Assembly: GCF_932276165.1 (NCBI RefSeq)
Contig: NC_064008.1
Coordinates: 6,329,001 to 6,393,000 of the forward strand
Source: Plutella xylostella
Lineage: Eukaryota > Arthropoda > Insecta > Lepidoptera > Plutellidae
Reading direction: 5' to 3'
Length of the DNA: 64,000 nt
In this document: positions 54,476 through 64,000 of the stretch, in pieces
Position numbering within the stretch: position 1 is the stretch's first letter
Layout of the letters: the number at the start of each line of letters is the position of its first letter
Notes under the pieces: generated by a model
What the model was told of the DNA's origin: nothing
What the model saw: only the letters and a program-made list of their open reading frames with translations
Databases searched by the model: none
Made by a program: the position numbers and the translations under genes

Positions 54476-54702
54476 CTAAGTCCAGCACTGATATTAGCTG
54501 CTGATAATTAACTAGATAAAAGATAAAGCGACACAAATTTATTATTCATCTATTCACTTTCTACCAACACTTTGAAGCTACCACCAACGTGTATGGAAGA
54601 TAGTGTTTAAATATTAAATGCACATATTACGATTCGTGTTCACAGTACAATACAATGCTAGTGATGTAACTTTAGGGTACACACCTAGAAATATAGATGT
54701 GC

Positions 54703-54878
54703 AGAGCCGCGAGCACAGGATTCGAAACCTCCGTTTACGTTGCGTATCGTCAAATGTCACTGTCAAAAGTCACTGTCAAAATGTAAGGCAAATTTGTTAG
54801 TTCCAAAAGTGGCATATGTTTTTTCCATATGTTTGTGTAGATTCGAAAATAGTATCGAATCCTGTGCTCGCGGCTCTG
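54703..54878. repeat. Inverted repeat with TGTCAAA motifs
   Basis: AGAGCCGCGAGCACAGGATT at the left pairs with AATCCTGTGCTCGCGGCTCT at the right, about 130 bases apart. Between them: GTCAAATGTCACTGTCAAAA. Confidence 0.65.
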
Positions 54879-55814
54879 GTTTCGTCACGATGATTTCGTT
54901 TTGGGTGTTTGACTGGGTCACATACAAAAAAACTCTTCGCATTTTGTATACTATCAAACCGTTTTAAGTTCAACCTAATGACAACACTTGTACCAATGAA
55001 TAAAGTCACAAATCTAATCACCGAACTAATTCAAAATAAGTGTTCAGTGTTAAAAGTGGGATGTTATTATATCGACACGTGCCTTTTTCACTGACAATAC
55101 ATGTTGTTCTTATATTATTAATCTAAAATTTAGAAAATCGTTGGATAAAATAAAGGTGACACATGTGAATTCAGGTTACGTTTTCGTTATCGTTACCCCA
55201 ATAAAGCACATCACTAGTGACGTAAATAGAGAGATACACCCAAAGCCCTTGGGACGGGGTAATACTCGGCTCACATCCTGCTAATCTACCCCATTATGTA
55301 ATACATATGTATACACGTACATATAGGTACGTATTACATATTAAGGAAGTGGGTGTAATGAGTTTCCAAGTCACGATGTAAGTACTTGGCGTGCGGTTCT
55401 GTTATATACGTTACCACTTTGTGTACTTTACTTATACAGGGTGCAGTTTTGTAAGTGATTCACTTGAAGGTATCTTTGTCGTCACCAGCCTGTATTCATC
55501 TACTACTAGACACTCATGAGATAGATAGATTGAATACTCTTTATTTTTTGTAAGTACCCAAACAGAACAACGAAATTAACAAGTTGTAACTTAATTAGGG
55601 AGCAAAAGGAGGTAATATTACTTGAAGCGATCTATGCCAGATCTTTAACAGATTCTCCCAACGATCGCTACTGTTCTCAGCTTTCCTCATACAGCCACTG
55701 CCGGCGACTTGTCTAAGGTTGAATTGAGAATCTCAATGAAAGAGAAATTCAATATTTTGGATGTTTTAAGAGTTATAAACATCATAAGTAAATAAATAGG
55801 TAGATCTAGGTTAA

Positions 55815-55963
55815 CTGTGTCGGCCCCCCAACCCGTTGGTCTGATGATCTGCGGAAGATAGCGGGAAGCCGCTGGATGCAGATGGCGGGTGACCGTTTGG
55901 GGTGGCGATCGTTAGGAGAGGCCTATGCTCAACAGTGGACTAAGGAAGGCTGAGAGAGAGAGA
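55815..55963 (+). repeat. LINE C-terminal/3'-end fragment
   Basis: AACCCGTTGGTCTGATGATC, GATGGCGGGTGACCGTTTGG, AGAGGCCTATGCTCAACAGT; encodes the usual E-A-Y-A-Q-Q-W-T end, followed by a GAGAGA run. Confidence 0.6.
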
Positions 55964-56519
55964 GGTTAACTGATAAACTGCTTCTCTCCTCAGCTTTCAC
56001 TCTGGCCCTCTACCTGTCACTCTCTCCAAAACACTAAAGGTTAACTGGAAGAAAATACTGTTTTATAGTTTTTAGTTCTCCTATATACACGTAAATTTAT
56101 AGTGCAATAAAGGATTTAATAAAAATATTAAGATTGCGCTAGTTTCAATATGACGGATACATTAACCTACATTCGAGTCGGTCACAGTTCAAATTCCACC
56201 CTGTATAAATTGAAGTCTTATAAAACTTTCCTTCAATGAAGCGTATGGAAGTTAATACTTTGGCAAAGTTAGGGGTGTCGAGGTAACGCATCAACTGAAC
56301 CCCTTATTATTATTATTATTGACACAATGACAACAACAATCACAAAATAAAGAAAATAATACAAAAGAAAACAAATAATAACAGCATCAAAAAGGAACCA
56401 GCTCGGCATGTGCTATAGACAATAAGGCCACAACACTGGTTTTCAGCCGTCATTGTCCAGTGATAGATAATATATTATAGGCCCCCTCTCAAGGAGCGAA
56501 AAAAAAACTTCACGTTTAT

Positions 56520-56705
56520 ACTTTATCTACTATAGCTGTTCCCGCGCGCTTCGCTTCGCCTTAAAAAGTTTTCCCGTGGGAATTCCGGGATAAAAAGTAG
56601 CCTATGTTCTTTCCCAGGGTCTATACCATATGTATACCAAATTTCATTCAAATCCGTCCAGTAGTTTTGGCGTGAAAGAGTAACAGACAGACAGACAGAC
56701 AGACA
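56520..56705 (+). repeat. RTE-type LINE 3' end with (CAGA)n tail
   Basis: Contains CGGGATAAAAAGTAGCCTAT, TATACCAAATTTCATTCAAA and GTAGTTTTGGCGTGAAAGAG before a CAGACAGA run, a text very common at lepidopteran RTE/SINE 3' ends. Confidence 0.75.
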
Positions 56706-56709
56706 CAGT

Positions 56710-58123
56710 TCGGCTGTCCAATTTCAAAACACAGTAACAGCCAAGAGACAAAATGTTCAGGAGAGCCAAAAAACGTTTTTGTCTCTTCATTTCAATGCCC
56801 TGGTAAAACTATGATACATAATTATCTAAACGAATGTAAGCTTAAAAGAACCGGCAGAACCTAGGCTTTACATACACACACACACACGCACTCACGCCTT
56901 GTACTTATGTACTCCCTTGCGGGGTAGGCAGAGGTGCATTGCTGCACCCACTTTTCGCCAGAGTGTTATGTTAGTCCCAATGTAATAGGGGGCGGGCCTA
57001 TTGCCATTTAACGGGCACATCCAAGACCCGAGAACAAATATCTGTGTTTAAACAAATATCTGCCCCAGCCGGGAATCGAACCCGGGACCATCGGCTCAGT
57101 AGTCAGGGTCACTAACCACTACGCCATTCGGTCGTCATACAATACTATTGTAGGTGGTGCTTTACATACAATACTATTTCATTTAAATATGACTAATATT
57201 GTTGCTGTAATGCACAAAAGAAAACACTAACTAGGTTTTAAATGGTTTTCTCACCCTAAAACCGCCCTCACTGACCATTTTATAACCTAGTAAGAGCCAT
57301 TATTGAGTAATTTAAGACAAGTAAAGTTTATGGAAATTGCAATAATAACGTAATAATTTATATGTTTTTTATATGTTTTGGATCCTTCACATAATATAAA
57401 TCAAATTTTGCAGCACTTTTAACACGACCGCACTAAGTAGGTAATAGCTGAAATACCGGCATATTTTTAAGTTTTATCTAAATGAACCAAATCGCCATAT
57501 TAAGAAGGCATGTCTGACACGAACATTATTTATGGCTGCCTTAAATTAGACAATATTTCCTAAATTTTGAGCTAAAATTAGTTTACAATGTTTGAGTTTT
57601 TTTTGGTTTATGCAAAATAGGGCTAGTAGAAAGGTTCTGACGAGAAAGGTCTCTATGGCTTTTATAAAGAAGACAAAATTTCCTTATGTTCTACTTTTAA
57701 TTCACCTCTCTAGGTTCAAAGATACAGGTTGTGAAATATCTGATATTTTTTCGAAAAAAGTGTTTGTAATAATGTATGCCATTTGTGACTTACTAAAATT
57801 AACGGGCAAAAATTGACCTTTGCTGACCATTTCAAAACCTAGTAAGCGCCATTGACAATTTTAAAACCTAGTAAGTCATTTTCACTTACTGTGTTTTAAA
57901 ATGGTTGGTGGCTCTTACTGTGTTTTAAAATGGTTTTCGTGGCATTTTTGATTTCGCAGGGTGGAGTTACTAGGTTTTTAGAAATTTTATTTTCGTTTCT
58001 AAGCCGTTTTTTGATATTCTGACAATGCAGGAATGTGTGGAATCGCCTAAAATAATGTATAAATCAAAGACCCGTTTTTTTTTTAAAGTTGGCGCTTACT
58101 GTGTTTTGAAATTGGACAGCCGA
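56710..58123. mobile_element. 1.4-kb inverted-repeat element with subterminal repeats, SINE inside
   Basis: 28-bp perfect ends beginning TCGGCTGTCCAATTTCAAAA. Inside, near both ends, are about nine copies in both orientations of a motif like TTACTAGGTTTTAAAATGGT. A SINE (56889-57136) is inserted. No transposase is recognisable; the longest frame (57,592-57,816) has no family features. Subterminal repeat arrays of this type are transposase-binding sites in several DNA-transposon groups. No clear target duplication beyond GT/GT. Confidence 0.65.
56889..57136 (-). mobile_element. tRNA-headed SINE, type-1 tail
   Basis: Plus-strand view: ACTCACGCCTTGTACTTATG, AATGTAATAGGGGGCGGGCC, AATCGAACCCGGGACCATCG, ACGCCATTCGGTCGTCA. 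Preceded by (CA)n. Nested in the 56710-58123 element. Confidence 0.85.
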
Positions 58124-58375
58124 GTTACTTTCGCATTTATAATATTAGTTAGGATTAGGATAAGTAGTCTATTTTAATTAGTCCACCTGTAATTACCTGA
58201 TTAATCATCTTGCACAAACTTAGCGTCTAATGCCACAAACTACGAAATACATTATTTATTGCAACAGTGAAGCAGCTAGAGCCTCACAACGCTAACTATG
58301 CAACAAGTCAAAAATAAAGCATGATTTTTTGCTTTAACTGGTGACCCTAAATAAATGAAGAAGAATCAGACTTAC

Positions 58376-58549
58376 GACTTCAGCATCAAATATTACTAAG
58401 AATAATGTCTTGGGGTCAGTCTCTAAATTTACATCGACATGAGAGTGTGTGGGTGCGTAGGTGCGACGTGATTGGCGCGCGGCCGCGGACTGACTTACTT
58501 TGAGTGTGAATGTGTGTCGGGTTCGTAACAACAATGAAATAGACTTACT
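58376..58549 (-). promoter_or_regulatory. GC-rich spot with three consensus splice donors and a CCAAT box
   Basis: On the minus strand three donors share GTAAGTC (exon ends near 58376, 58499 and 58549). Between them lies CGCGGCCGCGCGCCAATCAC, a CpG-rich CCAAT-type sequence unusual in this AT-rich window. It could be a promoter with alternative non-coding first exons of a minus-strand gene, possibly the Dscam-like one. No acceptor partner can be assigned. Confidence 0.35.
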
Positions 58550-58983
58550 TTACTGGTGCCTCACTTTTTAGTTAGCGAGATTACTTTCGTCTTTTTTCTA
58601 CTTCCATGGGTAAGCGCTGCAGTTTTGTCATTCCGAAGCTTCAAGTCGCTGTGATTGCGTGACAATTCTGGTTCGTTCGTGTGTCGACTTAAACAAATGA
58701 CCCCCTGTTGCAAAGGGAGCGTCGCCGTACTATATCCAGAGATTATCGCTACCGATGGTGAAATTAGGACACTGCAATTACTGACAAGCTATACATCATG
58801 TCCGGCTTAGTGTATGATCCGAGGGGAATACAGGGATGTATTGGAAGATGAGTCGCGTCGCAGTGTGGAAACTAAACACAACTAAATTGCAAGAGAGAAA
58901 GCGAATTTATTGTTAGCGTAACGGCTTAGTGTATATTGTTAATCTAAGCATAAGAGAGTCAATCACTTGATTTGAACACTAAG

Positions 58984-59052
58984 TGCCAATTTCTCTATAG
59001 TCGTTTAGAGCATAACCAGGTATTAGTGTTTGACTGTTTGACTTTTGACACA
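58984..59052. repeat. MITE half copy, CCATAGTC family
   Basis: GTGCCAATTTCTCTATAGTC and AGAGCATAACCAGGTATTAG; the right half is missing. Confidence 0.6.
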
Positions 59053-59226
59053 ATCTCAATGACTTCAATATTAATCAAATCAAGTAATCATTATCGAATG
59101 CAATATTTTATTAGTAGGTACCTGTTAGGTTGTTATTATTTAAAACATTGAACATTATTTTACTTTTAATTTTATTGCATGTTTTTTTTGGCAAATAAAT
59201 ATAATAATAATAAATGTAATATAAAT

Positions 59227-59412
59227 ATGTGGGGACATCTCACACACGGCCATCCGACCCCAAGCTAGGCAGAACCTGTGTTATGGGTGTCGGACAGCTG
59301 ATATATGTACATAAATACATAGATAGATAGATAATAAATATAAATATCAACAACCAAGACCCAAGTTCTTAATTTAATGTATTTAACCACCAATATCTGT
59401 GTTTAAACAAAT
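59227..59412 (-). mobile_element. SINE fragment, type-2 tail
   Basis: Plus-strand view: TGTGGGGACATCTCACACAC, GACCCCAAGCTAGGCAGAAC. The head is lost. Confidence 0.7.
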
Positions 59413-59563
59413 AGTGTTAGTGTAGTATATCTTGTTAAAAATAAAAACGTATTTATCTATGGATATATACATATATATAAATATATATATATATAAATAA
59501 GTAGTATATACTCGTATGTTATGTAAATTTTAATAGTTGATTCGTATCTAGGGAATACTAAAA

Positions 59564-60140
59564 CTATAGTGTGCTTAGAAGATATGATTTCAGCTTGTAT
59601 TTTATATTTTTTATATTTATTGAGTCCCGGAGGTCTATAGGAAGGTTATTGATTAATTTTGGGATTAAGTATTCCGACGTTCTCCGGCCGTATATAATTT
59701 TTTCTTTTGGAATATTTAGTTTTTTATTGGTAATCTTTCTTGTTTTAATTTTGTGGTCTGTTTGTGATTGAATGTCAGTACGGAAGAATTGTTCTTTAAG
59801 GAGCATGTATTTCACTTGAAGGTGGATTGGTAAGGTTTTGCAGTATGTGAATAATGAACTGGGGTTATTATTATATTTTTCTTTGATGTTTATAGGCACT
59901 ATTAATTTGAGCTTACGCAACTGTAATGCATGTAGGTATTTTATCTAAGTTACAAATGTTCGGCCATAGCTGCTTAATCCGTATGTTATAATCGATTCTG
60001 TTAATGATTTATATACTTGTAAGAGGACCGGAAGGTGTACCTTATTCTTAATTAAGTATAGTTTTGCCAGTAATGCGCGTAACTTTGTACATATGTTTTC
60101 AATATGGGGATCCCAATTAAAACGATTATCTATAGTAATA
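59564..60140 (-). repeat. 5'-truncated LINE, C-terminal RT region
   Basis: Minus strand reads FNWDPHIENICTKLRALLAK, LYLIKNKVHLPVLLQVYKSL, then TESIITYGLSSYGRTF. After an in-frame stop it continues MRKLKLIVPINIKEKYNNNP and ends RTSEYLIPKLINNLPIDLRD. This is the post-catalytic thumb and tail of a LINE polymerase. Catalytic motifs are missing. Confidence 0.7.
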
Positions 60141-60529
60141 CATCCCTATAGGTTATAAAAAATAGATTTTAATAGTATTGACGGCTAAGGTGCATACAAA
60201 AATATTGTATGTTTCATAGTGTGAGCTTAAATAATAACACTTGTATTCATTTTATCGTGTGTCGGTTATTTTTCCTACCACAAGTCTTTTATGTTATTGT
60301 TTAAAAATATAGTTTATTCAGCGAGTCCTATTCGAAAGCATGGTATTCGTAAGGCTTTGTATCTGAAAGGAATCCTTCTGTGAAAGACTTCTGTATAAGA
60401 TTGAAAAGGTCTGATAGTACAGGACATTTCGTATACAAACGATGTCGATGGAGATAACCGTATTCTGTAGAGTAAAAAGGTAAAAAAGCGACAAAATCAA
60501 CGGGCCTTAGGTAGTTGATTGTTTATTTT

Positions 60530-60660
60530 ATTTATTTAATTATTTATTTATACTTTTATTGCACAATTTACAAAAGTAGATGTACAATGAGGTGGACTTA
60601 ATGCTAAGAGCATTCTCTACCAGTCAACCTGCAGGAGGTTCAGGAGCAGAAAGTAGGGAA
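60530..60660 (-). repeat. LINE 3'-end fragment
   Basis: Inverse of 32020-32135: TATTGCACAATTTACAAAAG, GGTGGACTTAATGCTAAGAG, CTCTACCAGTCAACCTGCAG. Confidence 0.55.
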
Positions 60661-61811
60661 GTGCAAAAAAATAACAAAAATCACAATCAATCAATGAATC
60701 TCACAAAAAAAAAAAACCTACACAAAATCTACCATAGTTCCTTTTTATTCAATAATTCAGGCAATATACTTACCCTCAAACTCATAGAACGTATTGTAAA
60801 TTTACAACAAGGTTAAAATTGACTTTGAAAAACACGAGTTTCGACTCTTTACGTCAGTGAAAAAGTTGAAATTCGTATACAATTTTAAACCTATTGTAAA
60901 GTGTCAAAAAGCTCTATAAATTTGGGGGATAGAATACAATTTTTTGCTCACGACTGTAATGTCTGAAGTAGTTTAGAGGTGTCTCGTAAGAGAGTCACCC
61001 TCTTTTCGCTGTACATTTACTAAGTGATAGGTCACAAACCGTATCGTCATTGCAAATCAACAATAAGTTAAATACAAAATAAAGCACATAATATACCTTC
61101 AAAAGTACTTAGATAAGAAGGATAACTACAACCAGAAACTCTGAAGTAATCAATCCTTTTCACACTAGAGTTATCAATTTCTAAGGAACATTCTATAACT
61201 CAATATATTTTGGAAGATCCCGTCCATAGAAAAAGTAACGAAATTTAAACTCAATTTGTGGATTTTGGAGCACAACCACCAACCCTATCTGTACACTACC
61301 TACCGTGCTCAGCTCGCTGCCATGACAATACCAACTCGAATGCTTTGCAATACAGTACATATTAGGGTGTAAGGTGGCAGCACTCTGATACGACAGTGAC
61401 AGTGATTTCTAGTCGGATTGACGTTAAAAAATGCTCACAGATTTTTGTAAAAAAGTGACAAAAATAAATTGTATATAAAACTGACAGATAGTATAGTCAG
61501 ATATATATAGTAGTCATTTTTAACGATATGGGTTGAAACAATAACAACAGCTGGTAATGCCAACGATTGCAGTAGACTTTATTTTGAATATAGTAGTAGA
61601 TTTATCTCCGGGAACCAACCTAGTAAACCTAGTAATCTTAGTAGGCAAATATAAGAAAAAAATTATGAATCTCACATAGCAAGAGCCGGCTGTAGCAGAA
61701 ACTATCCTGAAATATTCGACAGAAAATGTACAAAAGAGTCAGCAGAAGACAACGTAAGGTGTTCTCGCTTTTGTCAACTATAAAAACTGTATTAATAATT
61801 TTTACCTTTTA
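60661..61811. other. No gene seen
   Basis: AT-rich; no coding, RNA or repeat feature supported. Confidence 0.45.
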
Positions 61812-61951
61812 GGGCTGATTTTTCAATGGTCAGATAAAAAATATCTAAGGAATAATTCTGATGCTGTCGCGTTAGAATGTTTGTATGTGACAGTGACAGC
61901 AACAATTTTATTCCTCAGATAACGTTTATCTGACTATTGAAAAATCAGCCC
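61812..61951. mobile_element. Harbinger-like MITE
   Basis: 27-bp inverted ends, GGGCTGATTTTTCAATGGTC and the inverse ending AATCAGCCC, flanked by TTA on both sides. Confidence 0.75.
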
Positions 61952-62232
61952 TTAATAAAATAATTAGCCTGTCTTTTCGTTTTAAATCGCGTTAGAGTCC
62001 AGAATAGGGACGTAGGTTGTGGTGACTGTCGTTTCTATTCAGTTAATTCAAACTTTTGCGCCAATCGCAAAATTCTATTTGCGAGTTTTTCAATTGCATT
62101 CCGTTTTAGTTTCGCAGAGCTGCTACCGTAGCATTTCTATCTTTTCGTAGAGATGAAGTATTCAAAACGACAAACCTGAAGGGAAATGTATAGTTTTATA
62201 ATTAGGTAAGTATACAGTACAATATAACTTTA

Positions 62233-62391
62233 TTGAAGCGTGACGAGCTCAAGGCTAGACCACCGAGAGCCATATGCTATAATGTTGTCGGAGGAGTGCT
62301 GACTTGCCGTCAATGCGGTCGCACTTTCGTCAATAAGTTAGGCTATAACAGCCACCAGAGAGCACACGAGAGAAGCTCGCAGTCACACTGA
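62233..62391 (+). pseudogene. C2H2 zinc-finger C-terminus, probable LINE remnant
   Basis: 53-codon open segment ending in TGA. Contains TCRQCGRTFVNKLGYNSHQR then AH, a C-x2-C-x12-H-x3-H finger, preceded by LKARPPRAICYNVVGG. Many lepidopteran LINE proteins end in one such finger close to the stop, so this is more likely a retrotransposon tail than a host finger gene. No further fingers upstream. Confidence 0.5.
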
Positions 62392-64000
62392 CCGAACACG
62401 GTCTGGAGAATATATATAGAATATATTGAAAAACATACAACATGGAAAGAGTAAGCACAATTATAGGCGGCCTTATCGCTAAAAGCGACCGGCATTACAT
62501 TGTGTTACAGTGTGATAAAAAGGGTAGTATATAATAGTAAGCCGAAAGGGGGTGATATGTTGCAATAAACGTCCGATTCTTGCTCTGATCAAATGAACTT
62601 AGCAAATTAAGTAATTAATTATAGGTATAGGATACCTATGATTACAGGATACCGTACATTCTTATGTACGTTAGGTATAGCTAAATTAACATAAATATCT
62701 TCAAAAATTATTTATGTAAATGTACCTTTGTAATGAGTGCAGCTATGCTGATAGTACTTATCTTCGAAATAATAAAACGTTTCGTCTTACGAAGAGTTCA
62801 TATAGGAACATAAACATTTACGAAGAAGCTCTCTAATGGACCGACACAACGCTCTTTTAAATAAAGTAAGAAAATGGAAATGCAGAAGATTCTTCCAAGC
62901 AAAATGATTACTTGGGGCTGCACAAATAAACATACATACTTACGACCCATATTTTTCTTGAAATAATGTTATTTTTGCGGCTTTTCCCCGACGCCTGGCT
63001 CAGTGAGGTTTTTTTTATTAATATTTTAGGGTTCTTGGGGAATATAAGAAAATGGATAATGGTGTCCAATACTATAAACTAGTAGTCAGGGTATATAGGA
63101 TCTAAAATGACTAAGGCTGAAATTTAACCCTGCTACCTACTTACTAGTCAAAGCTTCCATGATCTATCTACTAGGTGTTGTAAAAGAGGTATACTAAACC
63201 GAAAGGGGGTGACTCAGGGGGTCATTTTGAGCAACTTTTGTTCTAAGACTTTCAGAAATACGCGAAAAAAAAACTAATCTAAGAGATGGTTACCGTACGG
63301 AACTCGCCGCACATTATATATATTTTTTTTCACAATTTCAATACAAACGAAAATTAAGACGAAATTGAGTTTAGGTATGTAAGTAGATTTAGTTATACTA
63401 TTGGATAAAATTATGATTACATTTTGAATTTTGTTACGAAAAAATGTTTCTTCAGTTGCCTGTATGAGATTGCTCTAGTGGTAATGTTTATAGGAAATTA
63501 AGGGATAATTGGAAATTAATTTATGAGCACTTTATTGCACATTTTAAAAGTGAAAAAAACACACATGAATGAACCATCCTAAACGCCTAATAAAAGTGTG
63601 TCGTAATTCATTTTAAACCGCCTTAAACGTTTATTTATTTATTTATATATCTAGCTGAATATGCACATAAATTCTAGATTATCGTCCATTTGGAATATTG
63701 GGATAAATTATTATGAATCTGAATTGTTCTTTCACTATAAATGAATGTCAAGGTTACCTCATGCATATTTTCAGTAGAGCAGTAAATTAACGAATGATTT
63801 TCTGTACAGGGTTATTTGCAAGTAGACCTGATCCTTTCAAGAGGTGATAGAAGAAGGCATTTCCAGTCGATTATACCCTATAATGCATTATCCGAAACTT
63901 AACCATTTCTAAGATATTTAATATTTAAAGATTTTTTGAATTTTTGCCAAAAATTCATGTTTGAAACCGAAAATAAAAAAACTAGCCATATTTCAATACT
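62392..64000. other. Gene-poor stretch to the window end
   Basis: Contains a partial CTTATCGCTAAAAGCGACC repeat near 62,470 and a copy of the 13222-type repeat at 63173-63275 (AACCGAAAGGGGGTGACTC). No exon identified. Confidence 0.5.

Noticed and set aside
57592..57816. 74-codon plus-strand frame inside the 1.4-kb inverted-repeat element as a transposase
   Set aside because: Too short and lacks any DDE or DNA-binding motif.

Overview
The window looks like a moth or butterfly (Lepidoptera) genome. It is AT-rich and intron-rich, packed with tRNA-headed SINEs, LINE fragments and short inverted-repeat elements, and carries one large neuronal-type cell-adhesion gene. Nothing bacterial is present.

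Region 1 (1-18,554, minus strand; possibly to 27,672). A Dscam-family immunoglobulin/fibronectin III receptor gene reads right to left. I could place 25 exons with GT/AG boundaries, and their codon phases join without a break: Ig5, Ig6, Ig7, Ig8, Ig9, FN1-FN4, Ig10, FN5, FN6. The first four Ig domains and signal peptide would lie to the right, beyond what I can find. The membrane segment and cytoplasmic tail lie left of base 1. The first half of Ig7 is encoded twice, by two tandem exons (15180-15348 and 14664-14835) that differ only at synonymous sites; their lengths and phases make them behave as mutually exclusive alternatives. The second-half exon of Ig7 also has broken partial copies beside it. 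Two exons carry basic insertions not expected in an Ig fold.

Region 2 (19-29 kb) is intron or upstream sequence, with an intact LINE reverse transcriptase (21,071-23,929, minus) and several SINEs and MITEs.

Region 3 (29,207-37,253) is an 8.05 kb element with identical 330 bp terminal direct repeats (TG...CA) and a TATA target duplication. It has no recognisable gag-pol. Inside are two tandem-repeat arrays and a damaged gene fragment with promoter-like sequence.

Region 4 (37-49 kb) holds SINE/LINE debris, then a 1.36 kb fold-back element into which a complete LINE (44,878-48,174, minus) has inserted with an 11 bp target duplication.

Region 5 (49-64 kb) holds a 972 bp Tc1/mariner-like element with a decayed transposase, a roughly 1.4 kb inverted-repeat element with many subterminal repeats, more SINEs and LINE tails, and a GC-rich spot with three consensus splice donors.

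The genes do not form one system. The Dscam-like gene is the only host gene I can support firmly; the rest is mobile DNA in its introns and upstream.
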